A program made the translations under genes and the position numbers. The notes under the pieces were generated by a model. The model did no database searches, had not been told where the DNA came from, and saw nothing but the letters and a program-made list of their open reading frames with translations. A stretch of DNA of 7,603 nucleotides from Pseudomonadota bacterium (GTDB lineage Bacteria; Pseudomonadota; Alphaproteobacteria; Caulobacterales; Caulobacteraceae): the NCBI GenBank assembly GCA_023434015.1, contig JAEYTM010000166.1, positions 1-7,603 of the forward strand, in the 5' to 3' direction. How positions within the stretch are numbered: the stretch's first letter is position 1; each line of letters starts with the position of its first letter. Below are positions 1-6,067 of the stretch, piece by piece.

Positions 1-2646
1 CTTCAGTTCCGGCGTCTCGGCGCCGTTTGACGCGCCCTTGTAATAGCCAAGACGACCGAGAATGCGCTGGGCTGACGCTACCGTGGTCGCCGGGATCGGC
101 GCAGCGGCCCGGGCGGCGCGCTCGCCGAGCGGCCGGAAGGCAGCGACGTCGCGGTCGGCTGCGGCGAGCACCGTCGGGGTCAGCTTGGCTTCCAGGTCGA
201 CCGCGTTGGCGCGGGCCTGGGCGTCGCCGCCGACCGCGGCGATGGAGAACCACTTGTAGGCTTCCGCCAGATCGCGCGCGACGCCGCTGCCTGACTGATA
301 GAGCAGGCCGAGATTGTACTGGGAATCCACCACGCCCCGTTCCGCCGCGTCGCGGAACCAGCGCGTCGCTCCGACAAGGTCCTGCGCCCCACCCTCCCCC
401 CGGAAATAGTAGAGGGCCAGGTTGTGCATGGCCGCGGCATCGCCGCCTTCGGCCGCGCGCTCGGTCCAGCGGCGCGCTTCGGTCAGGTTCTCGACCACGC
501 CGAACCGGCCGTTCTCGTAGAGCTTGGCGAGATAGAATTGAGCAGGCGCGTGCCCGCGTTCGGCGACGGCGCGCAGCTGGGCCAGGGCGCCGGTCTCCTC
601 GTTTTCGACCCCGCGCACCGCGCGGACGTAGTCGCCGATCAAGGTGTCCGGGCGCGGCGTGGACGCCGGGGCCGGGGCGGTCGCCTCGATCGGCGCCGCC
701 GGACCCAGGGCCTGCGGCGCCAGGGCGACGGCCGCCCGCGGCGAGCTATGGATCGAGGCGATGGTCGCCATGTCCGGCAGTGAGACCTGCACCGGGCCTT
801 CCATCAACACCACGCCGGCCGTGCCGACGCTGAGGAAGGCGGCCCCGCCGGCCACCATCAAGGCGGTCTGCAGGGTGGAGTTCTGCGCCCGGCGCGGCTT
901 TGCGACCCCGAACAGACCGCCGGCCGGGCGGCTCGGAGCGCGCCAGCTGGCTTTGGCCTTGACCTGCATCCGCGGAGCCGCCGCGGCTGCGCCGTTCGCA
1001 CGGGCGGTCGCGCGGGCCTGATCGATGACCTCGCGGGTGGACAGAGGGCGGTCCACGACGTCAACGGGCGGCGCCGGCTGGTCCAGGCCGAAGATGTCGT
1101 CCGTCGGCTCGACGATGGGGGCGAAGCCCTCCTCGGGGCCGAAATCCTCAAGGTCGTAATCCGCGACCGGCGTCTCGGCGGTGGTCTCGTCAGCAAGGTC
1201 CCCGCTCTCGGCGCGGGAGAACAGCTCCGGGCCGAAGGCGGCGGTGGACAGCGGCGCGGTCGTCGACGCCGGACGCGACGGGCCTTCGCCGATCCGCTGC
1301 TCGATCCGTTCGCGGGCCTCGTCCAGCAGGCGCGCCGTGCGCTCTTCGCTCTGGCGGATGCGCTCGGCGAGGTCCCCTGACGCGCGCTCGTGGCGCTGCT
1401 CGATACGTTCGGTGACCCGCGCCACCTGCTCGCCCACGTCGTCGATAGCCTGGGCGGCGCGATGTTCGGAGACCAGCATGCGCTCGGTCATCCGGGCGAT
1501 CTCGGCGCCCAGCTTGCCCAGCGCCTCGGCGTGGACGTGTTCGGCGCGGCCCAGGCGGGACTCGACCGCACCGGCGATCCGCGCCATCTCGCCCCCCACC
1601 TGAGCGATGGCTTCGGCGCTGCGCTGTTCGGAGGTCTGCACCCGGCGGTTCAGAATCTCCGCCATGCCGAGGACTTCGCGGCCCATCCGCTCGATGGCCT
1701 GGGCCGAGCGGCGTTCGGCCGCCTGCACCTGGGCGGCGAGTTCGGCGAACCGCTCGTCTATCCGGCCGGCCGAAGTCGCCTTGAGCTTCTCGGCGATCTG
1801 GGCGCGGGCGTCCTCGACCCGCTCGGGCAGGCCGGCGGCGAGGTCCTCGAAGCGGCGCTCGATTTCCGTTGGCCCGCCGACCTCCACGGATCGCAGACGC
1901 CCGTCGAGCGCCGCAAAGGAACCGCGCAGGGTCTCGAGCGCCTCGGCGGTGCGTCCCTCAGCGTCGGCCAGTCGCTGGCCCAGGCGGCCGACCACCTCGT
2001 CGATGAGCTGGGCCGGATCGCCACCGGCGAAGGACTCGGCGCGCTGCACCCTCGCCTCAAGCGCGCTCAGCGCCTCGCGGGTACGCGTCTCGCCGTCATG
2101 GACGCGATGGGCGACGCGGCTGATCGCCTGCTCCAGGACGCGCAAGGCTTCGGTCGACCGCGGGCCAGAGGTTTCGGCTTCCATCCGGCGCAGCCGTTCG
2201 GCCAGCCTGCCGTTCTCGGACTCGACCTGATCCACCGCGCCCTCGAAACGCGCCGCGACAGCGAGGTGCTCGCGTTCGGCGGAGTCGATGCGGGCCACCG
2301 CCTTGCGAACCGAATGTTCGACGCCGGAGATCGCCAGGCCCGTTCGGGTTTCCGAGGCCTCGATGCGGTCGGTCAGACGATCCAGCGCATGGGCCACGCG
2401 GCTGAGGTCGTCGAGGCGAGCACCGGGACCCGAGCTCACCAGCCGTGGGCGGGGCGGATCCGGCATGGCGCGCGCGGCGCGCTCGAAGGAGTCTTCGGAA
2501 GCCACATCTCCCGTTACCTCATCTTCGAGGATCACGCGATTCAGCCATTCGCCGAGCGTCATGCCGGAGCGACGCGCGAGGTCCTTCGCGACCTCGCGAG
2601 CCTTGGGATCGATCCCCTTGACGCTCCAGGGCGCCCCCACCGACAT
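1..2646 (-). CDS. podJ: Polar localization factor PodJ (C-terminus cut off by window edge)
   Basis: Large bitopic scaffold protein that, in Caulobacter crescentus, marks the new (flagellar) pole, recruits the histidine kinase PleC and pilus assembly factors, and is shortened by periplasmic proteolysis. The frame is open for 882 codons from ATG at 2646-2644 and has not reached a stop at base 1. Visible order: conserved N-terminus about residues 3-42 (WSVKGIDPKAREVAKDLARR, then SGMTLGEWLN); long Glu/Arg/Ala-rich coiled coil about 75-455 with recurring AE.RT..AL units; acidic Pro/Glu-rich stretch about 463-540, where the Caulobacter protein has its disordered client-binding region; basic KPRR (583-586) then one membrane helix about 591-615; periplasmic linker; three Sel1/TPR-like repeats about 691-807 (for example AAEGGDAAAMHNLALYYFRG); start of a peptidoglycan-binding_1 domain (AQRILGRLGYYKG, 858-870). 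Caulobacter PodJ is about 974 residues, so roughly 90 are missing. An SD-like GGAGAAG lies 7 bases before the ATG. The domain order is read directly; the name rests on resemblance. Confidence 0.87.
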   Translation of the reverse strand, partial: MSVGAPWSVKGIDPKAREVAKDLARRSGMTLGEWLNRVILEDEVTGDVASEDSFERAARAMPDPPRPRLVSSGPGARLDDLSRVAHALDRLTDRIEASETRTGLAISGVEHSVRKAVARIDSAEREHLAVAARFEGAVDQVESENGRLAERLRRMEAETSGPRSTEALRVLEQAISRVAHRVHDGETRTREALSALEARVQRAESFAGGDPAQLIDEVVGRLGQRLADAEGRTAEALETLRGSFAALDGRLRSVEVGGPTEIERRFEDLAAGLPERVEDARAQIAEKLKATSAGRIDERFAELAAQVQAAERRSAQAIERMGREVLGMAEILNRRVQTSEQRSAEAIAQVGGEMARIAGAVESRLGRAEHVHAEALGKLGAEIARMTERMLVSEHRAAQAIDDVGEQVARVTERIEQRHERASGDLAERIRQSEERTARLLDEARERIEQRIGEGPSRPASTTAPLSTAAFGPELFSRAESGDLADETTAETPVADYDLEDFGPEEGFAPIVEPTDDIFGLDQPAPPVDVVDRPLSTREVIDQARATARANGAAAAAPRMQVKAKASWRAPSRPAGGLFGVAKPRRAQNSTLQTALMVAGGAAFLSVGTAGVVLMEGPVQVSLPDMATIASIHSSPRAAVALAPQALGPAAPIEATAPAPASTPRPDTLIGDYVRAVRGVENEETGALAQLRAVAERGHAPAQFYLAKLYENGRFGVVENLTEARRWTERAAEGGDAAAMHNLALYYFRGEGGAQDLVGATRWFRDAAERGVVDSQYNLGLLYQSGSGVARDLAEAYKWFSIAAVGGDAQARANAVDLEAKLTPTVLAAADRDVAAFRPLGERAARAAAPIPATTVASAQRILGRLGYYKGASNGAETPELK

Positions 2647-2647
2647 C

Positions 2648-2652
2648 GAATC
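2648..2652. promoter_or_regulatory. GANTC (CcrM methylation) site in podJ leader
   Basis: GAATC, read GATTC on the podJ strand, lies between the podJ SD and its ATG. GANTC is methylated by CcrM in Caulobacterales, and GcrA acts at methylated sites; podJ is reported as a GcrA-controlled gene in C. crescentus. The motif is seen. Function is inferred and weakened by its position in the leader and by several other GANTC sites inside coding sequence (for example 2538-2542, 2219-2223, 1559-1563). Confidence 0.35.
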
Positions 2653-2653
2653 G

Positions 2654-2660
2654 CTTCTCC
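2654..2660 (-). promoter_or_regulatory. Ribosome binding site of podJ
   Basis: On the minus strand GGAGAAG lies 7 bases upstream of the ATG at 2646. It fixes the podJ start just before the conserved WSVKGIDPKAR segment. No other in-frame start with comparable support is visible upstream. Confidence 0.7.
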
Positions 2661-2697
2661 AGCTTCAGGTCAGGCTACGCACCGATGCATTGGGGTG

Positions 2698-2713
2698 TAA
2701 ACGCAACCTTAAC
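2698..2713. promoter_or_regulatory. Candidate CtrA binding site upstream of podJ
   Basis: Bases 2698-2713 read TAAA-N7-TTAAC, one mismatch from the CtrA consensus TTAA-N7-TTAAC. It lies about 52-67 bases upstream of the podJ ATG and about 90 bases upstream of the divergent small membrane gene. CtrA is reported to influence podJ transcription in C. crescentus. AT-rich halves are conspicuous in this GC-rich spacer, but binding is inferred. Confidence 0.5.
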
Positions 2714-2741
2714 GCTACATGTGGTATGTTCAGACCTATCC

Positions 2742-2750
2742 TGTGGATGC
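2742..2750. promoter_or_regulatory. DnaA-box-like sequence upstream of podJ
   Basis: TGTGGATGC on the plus strand (GCATCCACA on the podJ strand) matches the DnaA box TTATCCACA at 7 of 9 positions, with the ATCCACA core intact. podJ is one of the genes reported to be activated by DnaA in C. crescentus. About 96 bases upstream of the podJ start. A 7/9 match alone is weak evidence. Confidence 0.35.
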
Positions 2751-2800
2751 GCGGTAGCGGTCCCCCGGGCGGCCTTCCGTTTGCGTCCGCAGGCTGCGAT

Positions 2801-3016
2801 ATGCGGTCGCAGATGAGCTTTCCGGTCACCCTCGCCTTCACCGCCGGCTTCCTGGCGCTGGCCATCCTGGCCGGCTGGCTGGGCGCGAGGCCGCCCAATC
2901 CGCATCGTGGACCGCGAATGGCGCCCTGGCGCTTCATTATGCTGCTGTCCGCGGCGGGCGCCCTGCTGATGATCGTCCACCTCGTGAACCTGATGGGCGT
3001 GACCACCGGGCGCTAG
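2801..3016 (+). CDS. Small two-helix inner-membrane protein, function unknown
   Basis: A 71-residue protein with two hydrophobic segments: about residues 9-28 (VTLAFTAGFLALAILAGWLG) and about 46-68 (FIMLLSAAGALLMIVHLVNL). They are joined by a short Pro/Arg-rich loop containing PPNPHRGPRMAPWR and the protein ends in GVTTGR. This hairpin layout with an RGPR..PWR loop and a TGR end resembles small uncharacterised membrane proteins of Alphaproteobacteria; I cannot assign a function. The start is uncertain: ATG at 2801 has a weak AGG 7 bases upstream; ATG at 2813 would give 67 residues beginning MSFPV and fits the first helix equally well; in-frame ATGs at 2726 and 2747 would add unconvincing residues. 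It is divergent from podJ with a 154-base spacer and converges on the MprF-like gene, sharing its stop tetramer CTAG. Good codon bias and the membrane pattern support it as real. Confidence 0.7.
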   Translation: MRSQMSFPVTLAFTAGFLALAILAGWLGARPPNPHRGPRMAPWRFIMLLSAAGALLMIVHLVNLMGVTTGR

Positions 3017-3030
3017 GCAGCCTCGGCGCC
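3009..3030. terminator. Imperfect hairpin over the shared convergent stop
   Basis: GGCGC (3009-3013) pairs with GCGCC (3026-3030), and AGG (3015-3017) with CCT (3021-3023), around a CAG loop and a small internal loop. It covers the stop codons of both converging genes, where a bidirectional terminator would be expected. There is no T-tract on either side, and GC-rich DNA forms such pairings by chance, so this is tentative. Confidence 0.25.
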
Positions 3031-4686
3031 AACGCGTCGCTCCTCCGTCCGCCGCGGACGCTTCGCAAGCCCCGCCACCCCGCCGGATGACAGCAATCCC
3101 ACGTCGGCCAGCAGGATCGGGATGGCCCACTTATGGGGGGCTGCGACATAGCGCGGCTGCCAGACCGGGTCGTACTTTCCCTTGTACCGGCGCACGCCCT
3201 GGAAATTGTAGATCTCCTCACCGCGCTCGAAGAGCAGGTTGCCGACCCGCGACATCATCGGCGCAAGGGGCCGGTCCTCCAGCCCGGCGAGCGGCGCCAT
3301 GCCGAAATCGAACGCCTGATAGCCCTGCCGCCGGCCCCAGCCGATCAGCTCGACGAACAGGTAGTCCATGATGTTCTTCGGCGCCTCGTCGGAATAGCGC
3401 ATCAGGTCCATCGAGTAGGAACTGCGCGCCGCCGTCGTCCAGAGCGTCGCGAAGGCCACCGGCCGGCCGTAGACCCGGACCAGGGCTACCGGGAACTCCG
3501 CCACATAGCCGGGCGTGAAGCCGCCCATGGAGAAGCCCTTTTCACCACCCGCGTGATGGGCCAGCCACTGATTGGAGATTCCCTGGAGCAACGGAAGGAT
3601 CGCCTCGACCTCCGCGCCGTGAAGCACCTCGAAGGTCGCTCCCTCCTCCGCCGCCTTGCGCCAGGCGCGGCGCAGGTTGCCATGCCGGCGCCCTTCTATG
3701 GAAAAGGTTTCCAGGGGCACGGCGGCGGACTCCCCCACCTTCTGGATCGAAAAGCCGAGCTCGACCACATCCGGCAGGTCGTCGGCGCCCAGGCCATAGA
3801 GGCCGGGCCGCGCCGCATGGGCGTCGGCCAGTTCGCGGAACCGCCACAGGAGTTCCAGACGCTCCTCCCGCCGGCCGACAGGGGTGCCCAGTGCGATCCA
3901 GCTGCGGCCACGCACCCCGAACATCAGCAGGCTGTCGCCGGAGGCGGAGAACAGGAACCGCTTGTCCCCGAGCAGCGCCAGGTTGGACGCCGGCTCCGCT
4001 ACCTCGGCGCGGGCCAGGATGTCGCGCACGCGCTCGAAATCGGGATCGGCCTCGCCCACCACGGGCGGGGTGGCGGCGGAGGCGAACAGGCGCCAGACGC
4101 CGAAGGCGAACAGCGCAATGGCGGCCCCCACCCAGGCGCGGATCGAGCGCGCCGAGTCGGCGTCACCCATGACCCGCCACCAAGCCTGGTCGGCATAGTC
4201 CGCGTGCTCGAACGACCACAGGCCCAGCAGGCCGACCCCCAGCAAGGCACAGGCGGCGGACACCAGCCAGCCCGGCGTTATCTCCATGCGGCTGAGGCGC
4301 GCCTGCCGCGGAAAGGCGCCCCGGAAGGGGGCCAGCAGAACCGCCAGCAGAACCAGGGCGGCGGTCTGTTCCCAGTTGAACCCCTTGAGCAGCGCCAGGG
4401 AGGCGGCGGCCAGCAGGGCGACCATGGTCGCGGCCCAGGCGGCATCCAGCCGCGAGCGCAGGCCGAACGCCAGCATCACCAGGGTGAGGCCAAGCACGCT
4501 CGATAGGAAGTGGCTGACCTCGATCAGATAGACCGGGGCGATCTCCATCAGCCGCATGAAGCGGAAGGGCTCGGACGGCATCGCGCCGGATGCCACCAGC
4601 ATGACCCCCGCCGTCAGCGTCAGGACGGCCCCCACCGGCGGGGCCGCCGCGAAGGCCGCCGGCTTCAGGTCTCTCCAAAGGGGCAT
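3013..4686 (-). CDS. MprF-type aminoacyl-phosphatidylglycerol synthase (DUF2156), flippase domain absent
   Basis: A 557-residue membrane enzyme predicted to transfer an amino acid (lysine or alanine in known relatives) from aminoacyl-tRNA to phosphatidylglycerol at the cytoplasmic face of the inner membrane, lowering negative surface charge and giving acid or cationic-peptide tolerance. About six hydrophobic segments fill residues 14-203 (about 14-33, 48-75, 82-100, 105-121, 140-157, 184-203), followed by a soluble DUF2156 domain about 215-520. Family-like motifs are RRHGNLRRAWRKAAEEG (333-349), SNQWL (371-375), SMDLMRY (425-431), FDFGMAPL (459-466) and NFQGVRRYKGKYDPVWQPRY (494-513). Full MprF/LpiA proteins are about 840-870 residues with 14 helices; here the first eight-helix flippase half is missing, with no sign of a frameshift. 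ATG at 4686-4684 has GGAG 10 bases upstream. The amino acid and lipid specificity cannot be read from sequence. The alternative is a related DUF2156 enzyme with another acceptor. Confidence 0.8.
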   Translation of the reverse strand: MPLWRDLKPAAFAAAPPVGAVLTLTAGVMLVASGAMPSEPFRFMRLMEIAPVYLIEVSHFLSSVLGLTLVMLAFGLRSRLDAAWAATMVALLAAASLALLKGFNWEQTAALVLLAVLLAPFRGAFPRQARLSRMEITPGWLVSAACALLGVGLLGLWSFEHADYADQAWWRVMGDADSARSIRAWVGAAIALFAFGVWRLFASAATPPVVGEADPDFERVRDILARAEVAEPASNLALLGDKRFLFSASGDSLLMFGVRGRSWIALGTPVGRREERLELLWRFRELADAHAARPGLYGLGADDLPDVVELGFSIQKVGESAAVPLETFSIEGRRHGNLRRAWRKAAEEGATFEVLHGAEVEAILPLLQGISNQWLAHHAGGEKGFSMGGFTPGYVAEFPVALVRVYGRPVAFATLWTTAARSSYSMDLMRYSDEAPKNIMDYLFVELIGWGRRQGYQAFDFGMAPLAGLEDRPLAPMMSRVGNLLFERGEEIYNFQGVRRYKGKYDPVWQPRYVAAPHKWAIPILLADVGLLSSGGVAGLAKRPRRTEERRVGAEAA

Positions 4687-4741
4687 GCGGCGGGGGCTCC
4701 AGGCTCAGCCCGGCGCTTATAACCGATTTGCACCATCCGCC

Positions 4742-4759
4742 GATTGCCCGCGCGCAATC
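4742..4759. promoter_or_regulatory. 18-bp near-perfect palindrome, candidate operator
   Basis: GATTGCCCGCGCGCAATC has perfect 6-base arms (GATTGC/GCAATC) and is symmetric except for one base pair, 16 of 18 positions. It is centred in the divergent spacer, about 90 bases upstream of the acyl-CoA dehydrogenase start. The size fits a homodimeric TetR, MarR or GntR-family site. No regulator gene is in the window, so the binder is unknown. Confidence 0.45.
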
Positions 4760-4772
4760 AAACAACTGTTTC
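4759..4772. promoter_or_regulatory. PsrA-box-like dyad, candidate fatty-acid regulator site
   Basis: CAAAC-AACT-GTTTC matches the published PsrA pattern G/C-AAAC-N2-4-GTTT-G/C. PsrA is a TetR-family repressor of beta-oxidation genes in Pseudomonas that responds to long-chain fatty acids. Its place before an acyl-CoA dehydrogenase pair fits such a role. The element abuts the 18-bp palindrome, with centres 15 bp apart. Motif match is seen; that a PsrA-like protein acts here is inferred. Confidence 0.4.
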
Positions 4773-4828
4773 ATTTGGCTTGCCCCGCTGAGGTGCGGCG
4801 CTAGGGTGAGCGTCTGGACGGAGCCGTC

Positions 4829-4834
4829 AGGAGA
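4829..4834 (+). promoter_or_regulatory. Ribosome binding site of the first acyl-CoA dehydrogenase gene
   Basis: AGGAGA, a strong Shine-Dalgarno match, lies 5 bases before ATG 4840 and selects that start. Confidence 0.8.
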
Positions 4835-4839
4835 ACACC

Positions 4840-6063
4840 ATGGCCGGATCTGGCGAAGGCGAGCGAGAGGCGTTCCGCGCCGAGGTGCGCGCCTGGCTGG
4901 CCGAAAACTATCCGACGGAACTTCGGCAGGCTCAGCCGGCGACCAGCCCCGAGGCGATCTGGGGCGGCCGGGCGTTCGCCGGCAGCAACGACCCGCAGAT
5001 CGTCTGGATGCGCCGGGTCGCCGAGCGGGGATGGACCGCCCCGACCTGGCCGGCCGAGTACGGCGGCGGCGGACTTTCGCCGGCCCAGGCCCGCATCGTC
5101 GAACAGGAGCTGGCCGCCGGCGGCTATCGCCCCCCGCTGGCCTCCTTCGGCGTGTGGATGCTCGGGCCCGTACTGTTGGAATACGCCGACGAGGCGCAGC
5201 GGCGCGAGCACCTGCCGAAGATCGTGCGCGGCGAAATCCGCTGGTGCCAGGGCTATTCGGAACCCGGCGCCGGCTCCGACCTCGCCAGCCTGCAGACCCG
5301 TTGCGAGGACCAGGGCGATCACTGGCTGATTAATGGCTCAAAAATCTGGACCAGCTATGCCGACAAGGCGGACTGGTGCTTCTGTCTGGTGCGGACGGAC
5401 ACGGCGAAGAAGCACGAGGGCATCTCCTTCGTGCTGATCGACATGGCGAGCGCGGGGGTCGAGACACGGCCGATCCGGCTGATCTCCGGCGAGAGCCCGT
5501 TCTGCGAGACCTTCTTCAACGACGTGAGGATTCCGAAGCGGAACCTGATCGGCCAGGTCAACGGCGGGTGGGAGATCGCCAAGCGGCTGCTGCAGTACGA
5601 GCGGCAGAACATCTCCGGCGGCTTCGGCGAGGGCGGCGGGGCGGGCGGCTCGGCCGGCGACCTGGGCGAGATCGCCAGGCGCTATGTCGGCGAGGACGAC
5701 GAGGGGCGGCTGGCGGACGGCGACCTGCGAGCGCGGATCACCCGCAACAAGATGGACCTCCAGTGCCTGCGCCAGACCATCGCCCGGACAGCGGCGGAGG
5801 CGCGGGCCGGCAACGGGCCCAATGCGGCGACCTCGATCATCAAATACGCCGCCGCGACCTTCGCCCAGGAACGCTCGGAACTGATGGTCGAGGCCATGGG
5901 CGCGCAGGGGCTGGGCTGGACCGGCGAGGGCTATAGCCCGGCCGAACTGCTCGCGGTGCGCGGCTGGCTCCGCTCGAAGGGCAACTCCATCGAGGGCGGC
6001 ACCTCGGAGATCAACCTCAATGTGGTGGCCAAGCGCGTGCTCGGCCTGCCCGACCCCAGGTGA
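4840..6063 (+). CDS. Acyl-CoA dehydrogenase, probable catalytic subunit of a two-gene enzyme
   Basis: FAD flavoenzyme of 407 residues that would introduce an alpha,beta double bond into an acyl-CoA and pass electrons to electron-transfer flavoprotein in the cytoplasm. It shows the family order: N-terminal helical domain about 1-133; middle beta domain about 134-235 with the flavin/substrate signature CQGYSEPGAGSDLASLQTR (136-154) and INGSKIWTS (164-172); C-terminal helical domain about 245-407 ending with IEGGTSEI (384-391). Glu254 in LLQYER falls where isovaleryl-CoA and long-chain dehydrogenases carry their catalytic Glu on helix G, so this subunit probably holds the base. A glycine-rich stretch (259-273) follows it, as in several proteobacterial FadE-like proteins. 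ATG 4840 has a strong SD. Its neighbour 4 bases downstream is a second, shorter dehydrogenase, a layout typical of the heteromeric enzymes for steroid side chains and similar bulky CoA esters. The substrate is unknown; fatty, branched, aromatic or steroid acyl-CoA are all possible. Confidence 0.93.
   Translation: MAGSGEGEREAFRAEVRAWLAENYPTELRQAQPATSPEAIWGGRAFAGSNDPQIVWMRRVAERGWTAPTWPAEYGGGGLSPAQARIVEQELAAGGYRPPLASFGVWMLGPVLLEYADEAQRREHLPKIVRGEIRWCQGYSEPGAGSDLASLQTRCEDQGDHWLINGSKIWTSYADKADWCFCLVRTDTAKKHEGISFVLIDMASAGVETRPIRLISGESPFCETFFNDVRIPKRNLIGQVNGGWEIAKRLLQYERQNISGGFGEGGGAGGSAGDLGEIARRYVGEDDEGRLADGDLRARITRNKMDLQCLRQTIARTAAEARAGNGPNAATSIIKYAAATFAQERSELMVEAMGAQGLGWTGEGYSPAELLAVRGWLRSKGNSIEGGTSEINLNVVAKRVLGLPDPR
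6058..6063 (+). promoter_or_regulatory. Ribosome binding site of the second dehydrogenase, overlapping the upstream stop
   Basis: AGGTGA includes the TGA stop of the first dehydrogenase gene; its AGG lies 7 bases before GTG 6068. This suggests translational coupling and favours the GTG start over the ATG at 6020 inside the upstream gene. Confidence 0.6.
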
Positions 6064-6067
6064 CGCC

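Larger units (their letters stand above)
4687..4839. promoter_or_regulatory. Divergent promoter region between the MprF-like and acyl-CoA dehydrogenase genes
   Basis: This 153-base spacer must hold promoters for both directions. On the minus side TTATAA at 4717-4722 is a possible -10, without a clear -35 partner. On the plus side TTGGCT (4775-4780) and GCTAGG (4800-4805) are weak -35/-10 candidates that would give a leader of about 30 bases. Two dyad elements (4742-4759 and 4759-4772) sit between them, placed to control either gene. Promoter assignments are guesses from loose matches. Confidence 0.4.

Noticed and set aside
27..833. Plus-strand Arg/Pro-rich open frame of 268 codons
   Set aside because: Low-complexity Arg/Pro content is typical of a wrong-frame reading of GC-rich DNA; the minus strand encodes the Sel1 repeats of PodJ here.
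1390..2700. Long plus-strand open frame of 436 codons opposite podJ
   Set aside because: It is antisense to a frame with a clear PodJ domain order and lacks recognisable motifs. Long antisense open frames are a usual by-product of high-GC third positions.
2288..2800. N-terminal extension of the small membrane gene back to ATG 2288
   Set aside because: It would overlap the podJ start and coding region on the other strand and add residues without structure; the hydrophobic protein begins only at 2801 or 2813.
3133..4506. Plus-strand open frame of 457 codons opposite the MprF-like gene
   Set aside because: Composition is rich in Gln, His, Arg and Gly without domain features; it is a mirror of the well-supported minus-strand enzyme.
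6020..6067. ATG 6020 as start of the second dehydrogenase
   Set aside because: It lies inside the upstream gene, would add 16 residues not fitting the family, and GTG 6068 has a well-placed Shine-Dalgarno sequence.
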